A stretch of 64,000 nucleotides of DNA. Origin: Tragulus kanchil. Its lineage: Eukaryota > Chordata > Mammalia > Artiodactyla > Tragulidae. The stretch spans positions 201,124,939-201,188,938 of the forward strand of contig JAIOJX010000032.1 in NCBI GenBank assembly GCA_022376925.1, written 5' to 3'. The translations under genes were made by a program, and so were the position numbers. The notes below the pieces were generated by a model. It was not told the origin of the DNA. It searched no databases and was given only the letters and a program-made list of their open reading frames with translations. Below are positions 55,142-64,000 of the stretch, in pieces. Within the stretch, counting starts at the first letter, position 1. Each line of letters begins with the position of its first letter.

Positions 55142-55960
55142 ACTGATTGTAAATAAGAGGGAATGATGGAGAAGCCTTCACTGATTTATCTACTGCTGAG
55201 GCTACTGAAAATGTCCTAAAGGTGAGTTATTAAGGAAATTCAGGCCATGCCCAGGTAGCCCCTTTGGGCATCAAAGCACTCTATAGGTTTTCTAGCTTGG
55301 CAAGTGACCTGGAAATCAATAAAATAGGTCTCTTTGCCTTGTTTGGCTCAAAGATGGGGTGGGCATCTCCAAGGGTCTGGAGGAAATTATTTCTTGCCAA
55401 GTGATGGGACAACCCACTACACAAGTATGAAAATTAGGGTATCAAGATGGATACTGGATTAGACTTACCCATTCACCCCAAACCAAGAATGAGGAGGATT
55501 AGTCTAGTGGCCTTTGAAACAGGGGCTTTTGGAGTAAAGACGTGGGGCAGCTGCTTGACTCACAAGAGTAGCTCACTTCCTTGTCTCTGGTCCATTTCCC
55601 AAGGCTAGGTGTGTCTTTGCTCTGTGACTCTGAACCTCCTGTCAGCTTGCCAATTTCAGGAAAGACACCTGATCCAAGTCTGAGTCAATCAGATTCTCTC
55701 ACATATGAATGGGCGACATAAGGAGCTTTGAGGCTGGAAATCTTTGCTATCTCAGACTCCTGGTAAGGGGGCAACAGGGAATTCTAGGCAAGCCCGTTTC
55801 CTGCTCTTCATGAGGCCTAGTTCGTCTCTTCTATAGATTCTGACACCATCCCAGTATCCTTTAAATTCATTGCCCATTTGGCTTACATTAGCCAGGGTTA
55901 GTTTCTATTAATTAAAGTCAAAAAAAATCACAAAATGATAAAAATTTATTTTTATTCACC
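55142..55960. other. Unassigned single-copy sequence
   Basis: No recognisable family, exon or RNA. Confidence 0.4.
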
Positions 55961-55970
55961 TTTTAGTCCC

Positions 55971-56207
55971 CAGTGGCTCAGGCAGTAAAGAATCCACTTG
56001 CAATGCAGGAGACCTGGGTTCAGTCCCTGGATTGGGAAGATCCCTTGAAGAAGGGAACAGCTACCCACTCCAGTATTCCTTTTTTTTTTTTTTTATTCAA
56101 TACTCCAGTATTCTTGCCTGGAGAATTCCATGGACAGAGGAGCCTGGAAGGCTGTAGTCCATGGGGTCACAGAGTCAGATATGACTAAGCGACTTTCACT
56201 TTAGTCC
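55971..56207 (+). mobile_element. Bov-tA SINE with an internal poly-T insertion
   Basis: 'gcttcc'-type head eroded to 'cagtggctcaggcagtaaag', then 'gagacctgggttcagtccct', 'cttgcctggagaattccat' and 'gagtcagatatgactaagcg'. The flanking 'tttagtccc' (55962-55970 and again near 56200) is a likely target-site duplication. At 56079-56101 a 23-base T-rich block interrupts it. Confidence 0.92.
56067..56113 (-). mobile_element. Tail-only insertion flanked by a 12-bp direct repeat
   Basis: The SINE word 'actccagtattc' occurs at 56067-56078 and again at 56102-56113. Between them are 23 bases made of a run of about 15 T and 'attcaat'. Read on the other strand this is 'attgaataaa' followed by A's, like the last bases of a polyadenylated RNA. 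Either a severely 5'-truncated retrotransposition or an assembly slip could make it; the perfect 12-bp repeat favours the first. Confidence 0.6.
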
Positions 56208-56429
56208 CAGTATCTACCATAAGATTTAACCATATGGTAGCTATTCAGTAATTTTAAATTTATGAAAGCCCCGATTCCCCCTGCCACTCTGTATGAGATA
56301 AGATTAAGAACAAGGACAGAATGTCCTGTGGTGCCAATCTTTCCTGACACAACAAATTATATAGACTCTGCTTCTGGTTTTTCCTGAATGAGGGAGACCT
56401 GCTAAAATTTTCTAGTAAATTTTGCATAG
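56208..56429. other. Unassigned sequence
   Basis: Nothing recognised. Confidence 0.35.
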
Positions 56430-56875
56430 CAAAAGAAACCCATCAATGAAATGAAAATAAAATCCAAAGAATGGGAGAAAATATTTGCAAATGAATCAAC
56501 CAACAGCAGATTAATCTCCAAAATATACAAAAAGCTCATGCAGCTCAATATCAAAACAACAAACAACCCAGACAAAAACTGGGCAGAAGATCTAAACAGA
56601 CATTTCTCCAAAGAAGACATACAGGTGGCCAAGAAGCACATGAAAACATGTTCAACATCACTGATTATTAGAGAAATGCAAATCAAAACTATGAAATATC
56701 ACCCTACACCAGTCAGAATGACTATTGTCAAAAAATCTACGAACAATAAATACTGGAGAGAGTATGGAGAAAAGGGAACCCTACTAATTTGTTGGTGGAA
56801 ATGTAAATTGGTACAGCCACCATGGAGAATGGTATAGTTTCCTTTAAAAAAAATCCACACACACACTTAAAACCA
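56430..56875 (+). mobile_element. L1 ORF2 C-terminal fragment, upstream of the SINE
   Basis: 'gcatagcaaaagaaacccat', 'gggagaaaatatttgcaaat', 'catttctccaaagaagacat', 'gagaaatgcaaatcaaaact' and 'ggtggaaatgtaaattggta' follow ORF2 after the RT domain. A frame of 128 codons (56451-56837) stays open, which suggests a moderately young insertion, but it is 5'-truncated and cannot move. Confidence 0.9.
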
Positions 56876-57115
56876 GGGCTTCCCTGGTGGTCCAGTGGGT
56901 AAAGAGTCTGCCTTGCAGTGTAGGGGGCACCAGTTAGATTCCTGGCCCAGGAAGATTCCACGAGCCACAGAGTGGCTAGACTGGTGTGTCCAATTATGAG
57001 CCAGCGCCCTGGAGCACATGTGCCCAGAGTTGGTGCTCTGCAACAGGAGAGACCACTGTGATGGGAGACCCACACGTGACAAAACGAATAAAGATGGATG
57101 GATGAAAAAACAAAA
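56876..57115 (+). mobile_element. CHR-type tRNA SINE inside the L1
   Basis: 'gggcttccctggtggtccag', 'gcctggcccaggaagatt'-like centre, 'gagttggtgctctgcaacag', 'accactgtgatgggagaccc', then 'aataaagatggatggatgaa'. A-rich sequence to about 57190 separates it from the resumed L1. Confidence 0.9.
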
Positions 57116-57204
57116 CAAAATGATTAGTTACAGGCAAAAAAGAAACAGCACCAAAAAAAAAGTCAATAAGAGGCTAAAATTTAAAAAAAAAAATTGTTAA
57201 AAAA

Positions 57205-57850
57205 AAAAAGAACTAAAAACAGAGCTACCATGTGTTCCTGCAATCCCACTCATAGGCATTTATCCAGAGAAAACCACAATTTTAAAAGATACATGCACCC
57301 CAGTGTGCATTGCGGCGCCATTTACAATAGCCATGACACAGAAGCAACCTACATGTTCATTGACAGAAGAATTGATACAGAAGATGTGGTACATATAAAC
57401 AAGGGAATATTATTTGGCCATAAAAAAAAAACCAAAAGAGTGCCACTTGCAGTGATATGGATGGACCTAGAAATTGTCATATTGAGTGAAGTCAGACAGA
57501 AAGACAAATATATAATATCATTTATATGTGGAATCTAAAGAAATGGTACAAATGAACTGATTTATAAAACAGAAGTTGAGTTGCAGGTGCAGAAAACAAC
57601 TTTGTGGTTACAGGGGAGGTAGGGAGATAAATTGGGAGGTTGGGACTGGCATATACACACTACTGTATATAGAATAGACAACTAATAAGAATCTACTGAA
57701 TAGCACTGGGAATTTTATTCAACACTCTACAGTGACCTATAGGGGAATAAAAATCTTAAATATGGATATATGTGTATGTATAATTGACTCAATTTGCTGT
57801 ACAGCAGAAACTAATGCAATACTGTAAATCAGCCATACTTCAATTAAAAA
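57205..57850 (+). mobile_element. L1 ORF2 end and 3' UTR, downstream of the SINE (copy A)
   Basis: 'accatgtgttcctgcaatcc', 'tacaatagccatgacacaga', 'gtgatatggatggacctaga', 'tcattgtc'-type ORF2 end, then 3' UTR 'ctgtacagcagaaactaatg' and 'cttcaattaaaaaccag'. The frame reads through 'MFIDRRIDTEDVVHINKGIL' to 'WMDLEIVILSEVRQKDKY', the usual ORF2 C-terminus. Confidence 0.9.
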
Positions 57851-57871
57851 CCAGAGAGAGAGAGAGCGCGC
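57851..57871. repeat. (GA)n/(GC)n short tract (copy A; copy B near 58944-58962)
   Basis: 'agagagagagagagcgcgc' after the L1 tail, preserved in both copies. Confidence 0.85.
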
Positions 57872-58297
57872 AGCATGACCCTTTTTCCTTTGCAGAGAAG
57901 TCTGCAAAGATTGCATTACTTGGGACTAGTGAGATCATCTTGAACAGTTCTTAATAAATGTCAAAGTCTTGAAAATAAAATAAAATTTTCTTGTGGAAAC
58001 AATTACCTGATGCCAGATGCCCAGGAAGTCAGAGAAGGGAAGTATTGACTCCTAATCTCTGCTGACTTGTGGGCAGAATTCTCAGTGCTGCCAAGAGCAG
58101 GCTGGAGGTAAAGGACACTTCTCTGTCTTACTGGGATCTGCTTATCCCAGGTGAAATTTCATGCATATGTCTTCTTACCAGGGCACCTCTTATTTATACC
58201 TCTTTCCTCGCAACTTCCATCCATTTATAAGGCCTGGTCTAGGACTTGGGATATCAAAAACTAAGAGCCCCTAAAATTTAAAAAAAATTGTTAAAAA

Positions 58298-58945
58298 AAA
58301 AAAGAACTAAAAACAGAGCTACCATGTGTTCCTGCAATCCCACTCATAGGCATTTATCCAGAGAAAACCACAATTTTAAAAGATACATGCACCCCAGTGT
58401 GCATTGCGGCGCCATTTACAATAGCCATGACACAGAAGCAACCTACATGTTCATTGACAGAAGAATTGATACAGAAGATGTGGTACATATAAACAAGGGA
58501 ATATTATTTGGCCATAAAAAAACCAAAAGAGTGCCACTTGCAGTGATATGGATGGACCTAGAAATTGTCATATTGAGTGAAGTCAGACAGAAAGACAAAT
58601 ATATAATATCATTTATATGTGGAATCTAAAGAAATGGTACAAATGAACTGATTTATAAAACAGAAGTTGAGTTGCAGGTGCAGAAAACAACTTTGTGGTT
58701 ACAGGGGAGGTAGGGAGATAAATTGGGAGGTTGGGACTGGCATATACACACTACTGTATATAGAATAGACAACTAATAAGAATCTACTGAATAGCACTGG
58801 GAATTTTATTCAACACTCTACAGTGACCTATAGGGGAATAAAAATCTTAAATATGGATATATGTGTATGTATAATTGACTCAATTTGCTGTACAGCAGAA
58901 ACTAATGCAATACTGTAAATCAGCCATACTTAAATTAAAAACCAG
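58298..58945 (+). mobile_element. L1 ORF2 end and 3' UTR (copy B)
   Basis: Duplicate of 57205-57850 in duplication 19. It has three fewer A's in the 'cataaaaaaaaacc' tract and a C/A change near the tail. Confidence 0.9.
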
Positions 58946-59347
58946 AGAGAGAGAGAGCGCGCAGCATGACCCTTTTTCCTTTGCAGAGAAGTCTGCAAAG
59001 ATTGCATTACTTGGGACTAGTGAGATCATCTTGAACAGTTCTTAATAAATGTCAAAGTCTTGAAAATAAAATAAAATTTTCTTGTGGAAACAATTACCTG
59101 ATGCCAGATGCCCAGGAAGTCAGAGAAGGGAAGTATTGACTCCTAATCTCTGCTGACTTGTGGGCAGAATTCTCAGTGCTGCCAAGAGCAGGCTGGAGGT
59201 AAAGGACACTTCTCTGTCTTACTGGGATCTGCTTATCCCAGGTGAAATTTCATGCATATGTCTTCTTACCAGGGCACCTCTTATTTATACCTCTTTCCTC
59301 GCAACTTCCATCCATTTATAAGGCCTGGTCTAGGACTTGGGATATTC

Positions 59348-59790
59348 ACCCAGCTATCCCTCCACCCAACCACTCATGCTTTAACATTCACTGAGCCCCT
59401 GGCTGAGCTTTAGACCCCACATCTAGGTGACTGTGCCAGTCTCAGTTACACGGTGAGTAGGCCAACCCTCTAAAGTCACTCCTGTCTCTCCACTCACCCC
59501 TAAACTTCTAAAACACCCTTCTAAATACTCTCTCAGTTCACAGCCTTTTGCTCCTGTAGTCTAACTTCACTGCACCAATAGCTTCTCAAGATGCCAACTT
59601 AACTGTATTACTTTCCTACTCAAAACCTTCAATAAGGCCCAAGCTCTTAGCTTAACATTCAAAAACACCCACCACCTGAACCCAATCTATTTTTTTAAAA
59701 CTTTATCCTGAGTCTTCCAAATTTATCTCCTGCATAAACCTCTACTCTCACACAAGCAGCCTGCCCACCCACCTCACTGCTGAGCAGATG
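59348..59790 (+). mobile_element. L2-like LINE fragment (59500-59790) and flank
   Basis: 'ttcctactcaaaaccttcaa', 'taaggcccaagctcttagct' and 'aacattcaaaaacacccacc' follow the L2 stretch 'ctcaaaaccttcaatggctcc...'. The first ~150 bases are unassigned. Confidence 0.6.
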
Positions 59791-61091
59791 GGTGCAAGCC
59801 TGGAGTTTCTAAGAGCCATGTTGCCAACATGTGGGGGAAAAGAAGCCAACCCAGAGAAAGTAGGACTGAGAGATGGAGAGAAAGATTCCTGATGACATCG
59901 CCTGAGAACCAAGATTGGCCTCAGGCTACTTCAACAGCTAGAGGTTTTGGCTATACCAGGTTCATGTTTGGTTTTTTTTGCTTGAACTTTTTCCCCCTCA
60001 TAACCAAAAGGTAACACCTCCCCCTACCCTTTGTGGCCCAGTTTTAGTGCCTGATTCCTCTTCACAGCCCTCCAGGACGTGGTCATGGCTCTCATCTCTA
60101 ATTCCTATAATATTATGTCCATTACTCACGGAGCCTTTCTGTATACAACCCAGTGAAAGGTATTTCTTGAACCTTTAAGCAGGTGAGATGCTCTTACTAT
60201 CACCAATCCTTTCCCATGCCCCCCTATCACCTCAACTTGCTAAAACCAACCCATGGTTCAGCAGTCAGGCACAGGCTAGGGCAGCCTCAGGAACTCAAGA
60301 GGAGCAAATGCTGTCCAATCTTCCTGAGTTAAGGAGTCATCCTCCCACTCAGAACCCATTCTGGACGAGCCTTGGATTCCAGCAGCCAGTATGACCAAGT
60401 TGTCCATCCACAGGGACCTGCCAGCAGAAGAAGGTGAAAGAAGGTAGAGGAAGAGAGAAAGCAGAGGTCAAAGTTAGAGGAAGAGAAAGCCACCTTCTTA
60501 CCTGGGCTGAGACTATCTGCTCATGGGCAGAGCCATGAGCTGAAGCCAAGGAAGATGCTGACCTGGAGTGTAAACTGCAGGCCAGTTGTTACTTGGGCCA
60601 CTTGAAGGTGCTCTGTGTCTTCTGCATATTATGCCATTTTCCCACTTAACCCTGAAGTGTTTTTGAGACCAGCTTGCAAGGGGGCCCTCAGAGGGCTCAC
60701 CTTCCCTTAGGGGCAGGTCCACCTGAAGAAGGCCAGAGTCTCACTGCCCCTAGAGGTGATGTGACTTGATGCAGCCACTGAATGTGACTTCAGAAGCCCA
60801 AAAACGGACTCCTGGGAGGCACAGCATTGCCCATGTTTCTGCCAGGCATGTTTCTCCACCACTGCTGCCACTCAGAACCCTTTCAAGGACAGAACAAATT
60901 TTTCCAACAGTGAGAAAATTTGTAGTGTGAACTCTACCTTGGGTAGGAGCCACAGGTAGTCATTGATGATTAGCTTAACCACCAACCCTTCTCCCCTCCC
61001 AGAGGTCAGAAAGTAGGATTGAAAGTTCCACACCTCCAATCACATATCTGGGTCCCCTGCGACAGTCCCCATCCTTAGGTCACCTATGTTC
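59791..61091. other. Unassigned single-copy sequence
   Basis: 1.3 kb with no recognised family. Frames of up to 69 codons on both strands have no domain. This is the longest non-duplicated, repeat-poor block in the window together with 61721-62640. Confidence 0.4.
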
Positions 61092-61303
61092 TGTTCTGTT
61101 ACTCAGTCATGACCAACTCTGCAACCCCATGGACTGTAGCCCACCAGGCTCCTCTGTCCATGAAATTTTCCAGGCAAGGATACTAGAGTGGGTTGCCATT
61201 TCCTACTCCAGGGGTTCTTCCCAACTCAGGCATTCAAACTGCATTTGTTCAGGCTCCTACACTGGCAGCCAGATTCTTTACCACTGTACCACCTGGGAGG
61301 CCC
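61092..61303 (-). mobile_element. Bov-tA SINE
   Basis: 'ttactcagtcatgaccaact', 'ccccatggactgtagcccac', 'ctagagtgggttgccatttc' and 'accacctgggaggccc' (head), reverse. The head half is more diverged. Confidence 0.9.
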
Positions 61304-61439
61304 TAGGTTACCTAGGGACTCTCCAAAAGTAACTCCATTAACATAACAAAAGATTCATCACATAGGAATTTCCAAGAGTATTAGGAGCTCTCTGCCAGAA
61401 ATGAGACAAAGATCAAATACATATTTCTTGTTATAAATC

Positions 61440-61720
61440 ACAATATCACAGGTCTGTGATATTAGCATCTCCCATAGGTGAAGAAGCAAACCAGAAGCTA
61501 GAGAGAACACTTGCCCAGTTCACAGAGCTGTAAATGGGAGCACCAAAGCCAGGAATTAAGTCCAAAAGTCTGACTGTAGAGAATCTCTTCCTGTAACCAC
61601 CAAGCAAAGCCAAAATTAATGTCCCCTTTACAGAGGAGGAAGCCCAAAACCCATGTCACAGTGACATGACTAAATAGTAGCAAATCTAGGTCTTCTAGTC
61701 AGGTTGCTCTCACCACTCCA
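61440..61720 (-). mobile_element. MIR SINE fragments (two)
   Basis: 61440-61600: 'atctcccataggtgaagaag', 'ttgcccagttcacagagctg', 'caggaattaagtccaaaag'. 61615-61720: 'tgtcccctttacagaggagg', 'tgactaaatagtagcaaatc'. Both are MIR-like in the same direction, possibly two insertions in tandem. Confidence 0.6.
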
Positions 61721-62640
61721 TCTGACTGCCAAATTCACAAAGCATATTTGAACAAAACCAAGTGCAATGAGGATCCAACTGTCTCCTTATTGCTAGAACC
61801 CAACTCTCCCTCAGATAACCCATCTCTGCCCTCCACTTTCCGGTCTTAAGTCTTCTGTTCTTTCAATGGAGTGAAAGAATTTAACTATTCTGAAGGGTTT
61901 TCTCTCTCGCCTTCTCCCAACCTCACCAACTCAGTCTTCAGTTTGCCACCATAAATCACTGGCAATTCAAAAAATGGTTTCTGAGAAAATGGGCCTTCGT
62001 GGTTTGATGGATGTGTAAATTTCCATCTCCTCCATACATGTGTCACTTTTCAGAGAGAAAAAATCTTTATTGGCGTTAGCACATTTATGAGTTTAAATAA
62101 AAACAAATACATCTCTATTGACTGTAGTCATTATGCTTGGTTTCAAGCAATGTAAGTGCTTCAAATAAAAATAGATTGGTCAGAGTGAGTGTGCATCAGT
62201 TCCAATAATGATGCGGCCAGTTTCCATAGCATATGTGTTTCAGTTAATGTTCCCCTGGCTTGCAAGAGAGGAAGCACGTTGCTCGCATGGAGCTTTTAGG
62301 CTCCATTTTCTGTCTAAATGCTCTGGGTAGGTGTGAATGTTTATTAGTGTCATGAAATGCACCTGGCAGGCAAAATCTGGCCTTTGTAGAAGAGACCAGA
62401 GTACAATTGCTGAGAATGGGCCAGACTAGGCAGAAAGTGCAAGTCCTGTGACATGTGAACCCAGCACCAAACCATTAAGTGTGTCCACAGTACCTATGGC
62501 ATGCCTGTCACCCAAGCAAGGGCCAACCTAGGACTGAATATTTAGAATGATTTATTTAAGCATGTCTCCTGAATGGGGTTGCAGCTCATGAAAGGGAGGG
62601 TATCTCCCTATTTTGATCATCACAAATTCTCTAGTCAGGT
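61721..62640. other. Unassigned, apparently repeat-free sequence
   Basis: About 900 bp with no recognised transposon. AT-rich stretch 62050-62200, then mixed. No coding signal. It could be conserved non-coding sequence, but alignment would be needed to tell. Confidence 0.4.
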
Positions 62641-62649
62641 TAAAGGAAT

Positions 62650-62780
62650 GGGCCTGGGTATCAGACAATTGGGATTCAAATCCCAGCTCCACCATTTAAA
62701 CAGTAAGCAAACATTTATGGAGTACCAACTGTAAACCAGAACTTTTTCAAGGTGCTGAAGCTACACTGTTTCTATGAAGT
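62650..62780 (+). mobile_element. MIR / L2-like fragment
   Basis: 'gggattcaaatcccagctcc', 'accatttaaacagtaagc' (MIR start) passing into 'aacatttatggagtaccaac' (L2-like). Confidence 0.5.
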
Positions 62781-62849
62781 CTTAAACCCTGGGATCTAAG
62801 AAATGCACGCGTCCTGGCATAGAGCTCCTAAAACCGTTTAGCATACAAA

Positions 62850-63560
62850 AAGTCCTAAGTGTTCTTTTGTATGCTAATGAGGTGGCTGGTCGCTGGATTT
62901 TCCTGAATGGCCTCAGGATAGGGAATAGTTGTCAAGGGAACCCACTGCGTGATTACAGAGTTGGAATTTTAGCTCCACCCACTCATCCTCAGACCTCCAG
63001 GGAAGTGAGTGGGACTTATCATTGATAGCCAATGATTTAATCAATCATGCCTAAGTAAGGAAGCTTCCAGAAAGGTCCCAAAAGTACTGGCATCCAGGGT
63101 GGTGAACTCTTGAATTGTCCAAGAGGGTGATGTGTCTTGAGAGGGTATGAAAACATTGCACCCCTCTACCACACCTTGCCCTGTACATCTCTTCCATCTG
63201 GCTGTTTCTGAGTAGTATTCTTTTATGGTAAACTGGTAATCTAGCAAGCAATCTGGTTTCCTGAGTTCTTGACCCATTCTAGTTCATTACTGAGACAGAA
63301 GAAGGAGCTCTAAGGACCTCCAATTTATAGCTAGACAATCAGAAGTAAGGTGACAACTTGGACTTGTGATTGGCATCTGAAGTCGGAGCAGTCTTGCAGG
63401 ACTGCACCCTCATGTGGGATCCAATGCTATCTCCCGATAGTGTCAGAATGAGTTAAAATGTAGAACAACCAGCTAGCTTTGTAGAATTGCTTGGTGTGAG
63501 AACAAAACACCCACACAAGTGGTGTCAGAGTAAGGTACTGAGAGTAGTCCTGTGAATCCT
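62850..63560 (+). mobile_element. ERVL-like solo LTR
   Basis: 'ttgtatgctaatgaggtggc', 'gatttaatcaatcatgccta', 'catctcttccatctggctgt', 'ggtaaactggtaatctagca', 'gacttgtgattggcatctga' and 'gtagaattgcttggtgtgag' occur in the order of a mammalian ERVL-class LTR. I do not assign the subfamily. No internal retroviral sequence is attached; non-coding. Confidence 0.7.
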
Positions 63561-63564
63561 AAGG

Positions 63565-63970
63565 AAACAGAGCCTTTTCCTTTCACCCCAATACCTACAG
63601 ATACTATCTTATTTCAAATAAAGTCTTTGCAGATGTAACCAAGTTAGAATAAGAGCATATTAATTAGAGTGGCTTTCATGTTCAGCGACTAATGTCCTTA
63701 TAGGAAAAGAAGGACTTGGAGATAGAGAGAAGGAGGAAGGCCATGTGAAATAGAAGCAGAAATTAGAATGATGCAGCTATAAGCCAAGGAAAGTCAAGGA
63801 TGCCAGCAAGCACTAGAAGCTAAGAAGCAAGGAAAGATGCTTCCCTAGAGCCTTCACACGGAGCATTGTTCTTGCCAACAACTTGATTTCAGACTTTCAG
63901 CTTCAAAACTGTGAGGGAATAAATTTATGTTTTTGTGGTAATTTGTCATGGCAGCCCAAGAAAACACATA
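63565..63970 (+). mobile_element. MLT1-type LTR
   Basis: 'caaataaagtctttgcagat', 'ctaatgtccttataggaaaa', 'gaatgatgcagctataagcc', 'gatgcttccctagagccttc', 'gtgagggaataaatttatg' and 'gtaatttgtcatggcagccc' run in MLT1 order. The AATAAA polyadenylation signal at 63919 is retained. Confidence 0.88.
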
Positions 63971-64000
63971 CACATGGAGTATAAAAGTGGATGAACACAT

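Larger units (their letters stand above)
57174..59347. repeat. Tandem duplication 19 (unit ~1,097 bp)
   Basis: Copy A is about 57174-58252 and copy B about 58271-59347. Between them 'caaaaactaagagccc' replaces the 'tcacccagctatccc' that follows B. Homopolymer tracts at the start (taaaaaaaaaaattg/taaaaaaaattg) and inside ORF2 differ. This is the last duplication in the window. Confidence 0.95.

Noticed and set aside
56451..57538. L1 ORF2 as a functional reverse transcriptase gene
   Set aside because: Only the C-terminal part is present, it is interrupted by a CHR SINE and has no 5' region.
418..59347. Satellite or segmental array with a 1.1 kb period
   Set aside because: Each locus has its own sequence and only two copies. 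There is no shared monomer, so it is not a satellite, and the known bovine satellites would repeat one sequence many times.
418..59347. Programmed or mobile duplication system (a novel biological ruler)
   Set aside because: Uniform length is striking, but junctions contain degraded continuations, deletions and homopolymer noise and cut through finished SINEs. These point to assembly. I keep it only as a testable alternative.
62850..63970. Provirus with internal genes between two LTRs
   Set aside because: The two neighbouring LTRs are of different families and directly adjacent. No internal retroviral coding sequence lies between them.

Overview
This is nuclear DNA from a ruminant, most likely a bovid. 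The lineage call rests on the interspersed repeats: Bov-tA SINEs (a tRNA-like head fused to a BovB tail), BovB (RTE) LINE 3' fragments, CHR-type tRNA-Glu SINEs and artiodactyl L1 3' UTRs, over an older mammalian layer of MIR, L2, MER5A-like, MLT1 LTRs and ERVL-like LTRs. I cannot tell cattle, sheep, goat or buffalo apart from this sequence. I find no protein-coding exon, RNA gene, CpG island or promoter that I can defend. The open frames are all short (174 codons at most), and many of the longer ones lie in retroelements or change across the duplicated copies. The window reads as intergenic or deep intronic sequence.

The dominant structure is not a gene. Nineteen separate stretches are each present twice in direct tandem. 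The unit is always about 1.08-1.17 kb, and the sequence differs from pair to pair. The second copies begin near 1542, 4731, 8681, 11277, 14464, 16450, 19701, 22251, 25738, 27795, 29981, 33401, 36647, 40211, 42847, 47287, 50756, 53976 and 58271. Copies in a pair are nearly identical, with homopolymer indels and a few substitutions. At many junctions the last tens of bases of the first copy are a garbled or deleted version of what follows the second copy. A constant unit length, unrelated sequences and degraded junctions are what unmerged contig overlaps (false or haplotypic duplications) look like. They are not what a satellite or gene array looks like. Removing one copy per pair deletes about 21 kb and leaves about 43 kb of underlying sequence. 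From about 59.3 kb to the end no such pair is present.

Layout. 0-13 kb: duplications 1-4, a Bov-tA, an L1 3' end with 5' inversion, L2 and MIR fragments, CHR SINEs, and two L1-like 3' ends tail to tail. 13-24 kb: duplications 5-8, Bov-tA copies, an MLT1 split by a SINE, MIRs and a BovB fragment. 24-31 kb: duplications 9-11 lie end to end, so some sequence occurs three times; they carry an MLT1 LTR and a CHR SINE with target-site duplications. 31-39 kb: L2, CHR, MER5A-like, a Bov-tA and a 5'-inverted L1 (duplications 12-13). 39-49 kb: an AC microsatellite, an L2 split by BovB, MER5A-like and MIR (duplications 14-16). 49-59 kb: L1-rich, with a CHR SINE nested in a Bov-tA nested in an L1, and an L1 ORF2 tail cut by a CHR SINE (duplications 17-19). 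59-64 kb: L2-like, Bov-tA, MIR, an ERVL-like LTR and an MLT1 LTR.

Repeat family names come from recognising consensus-like stretches by eye. Boundaries are approximate unless a target-site duplication fixes them.
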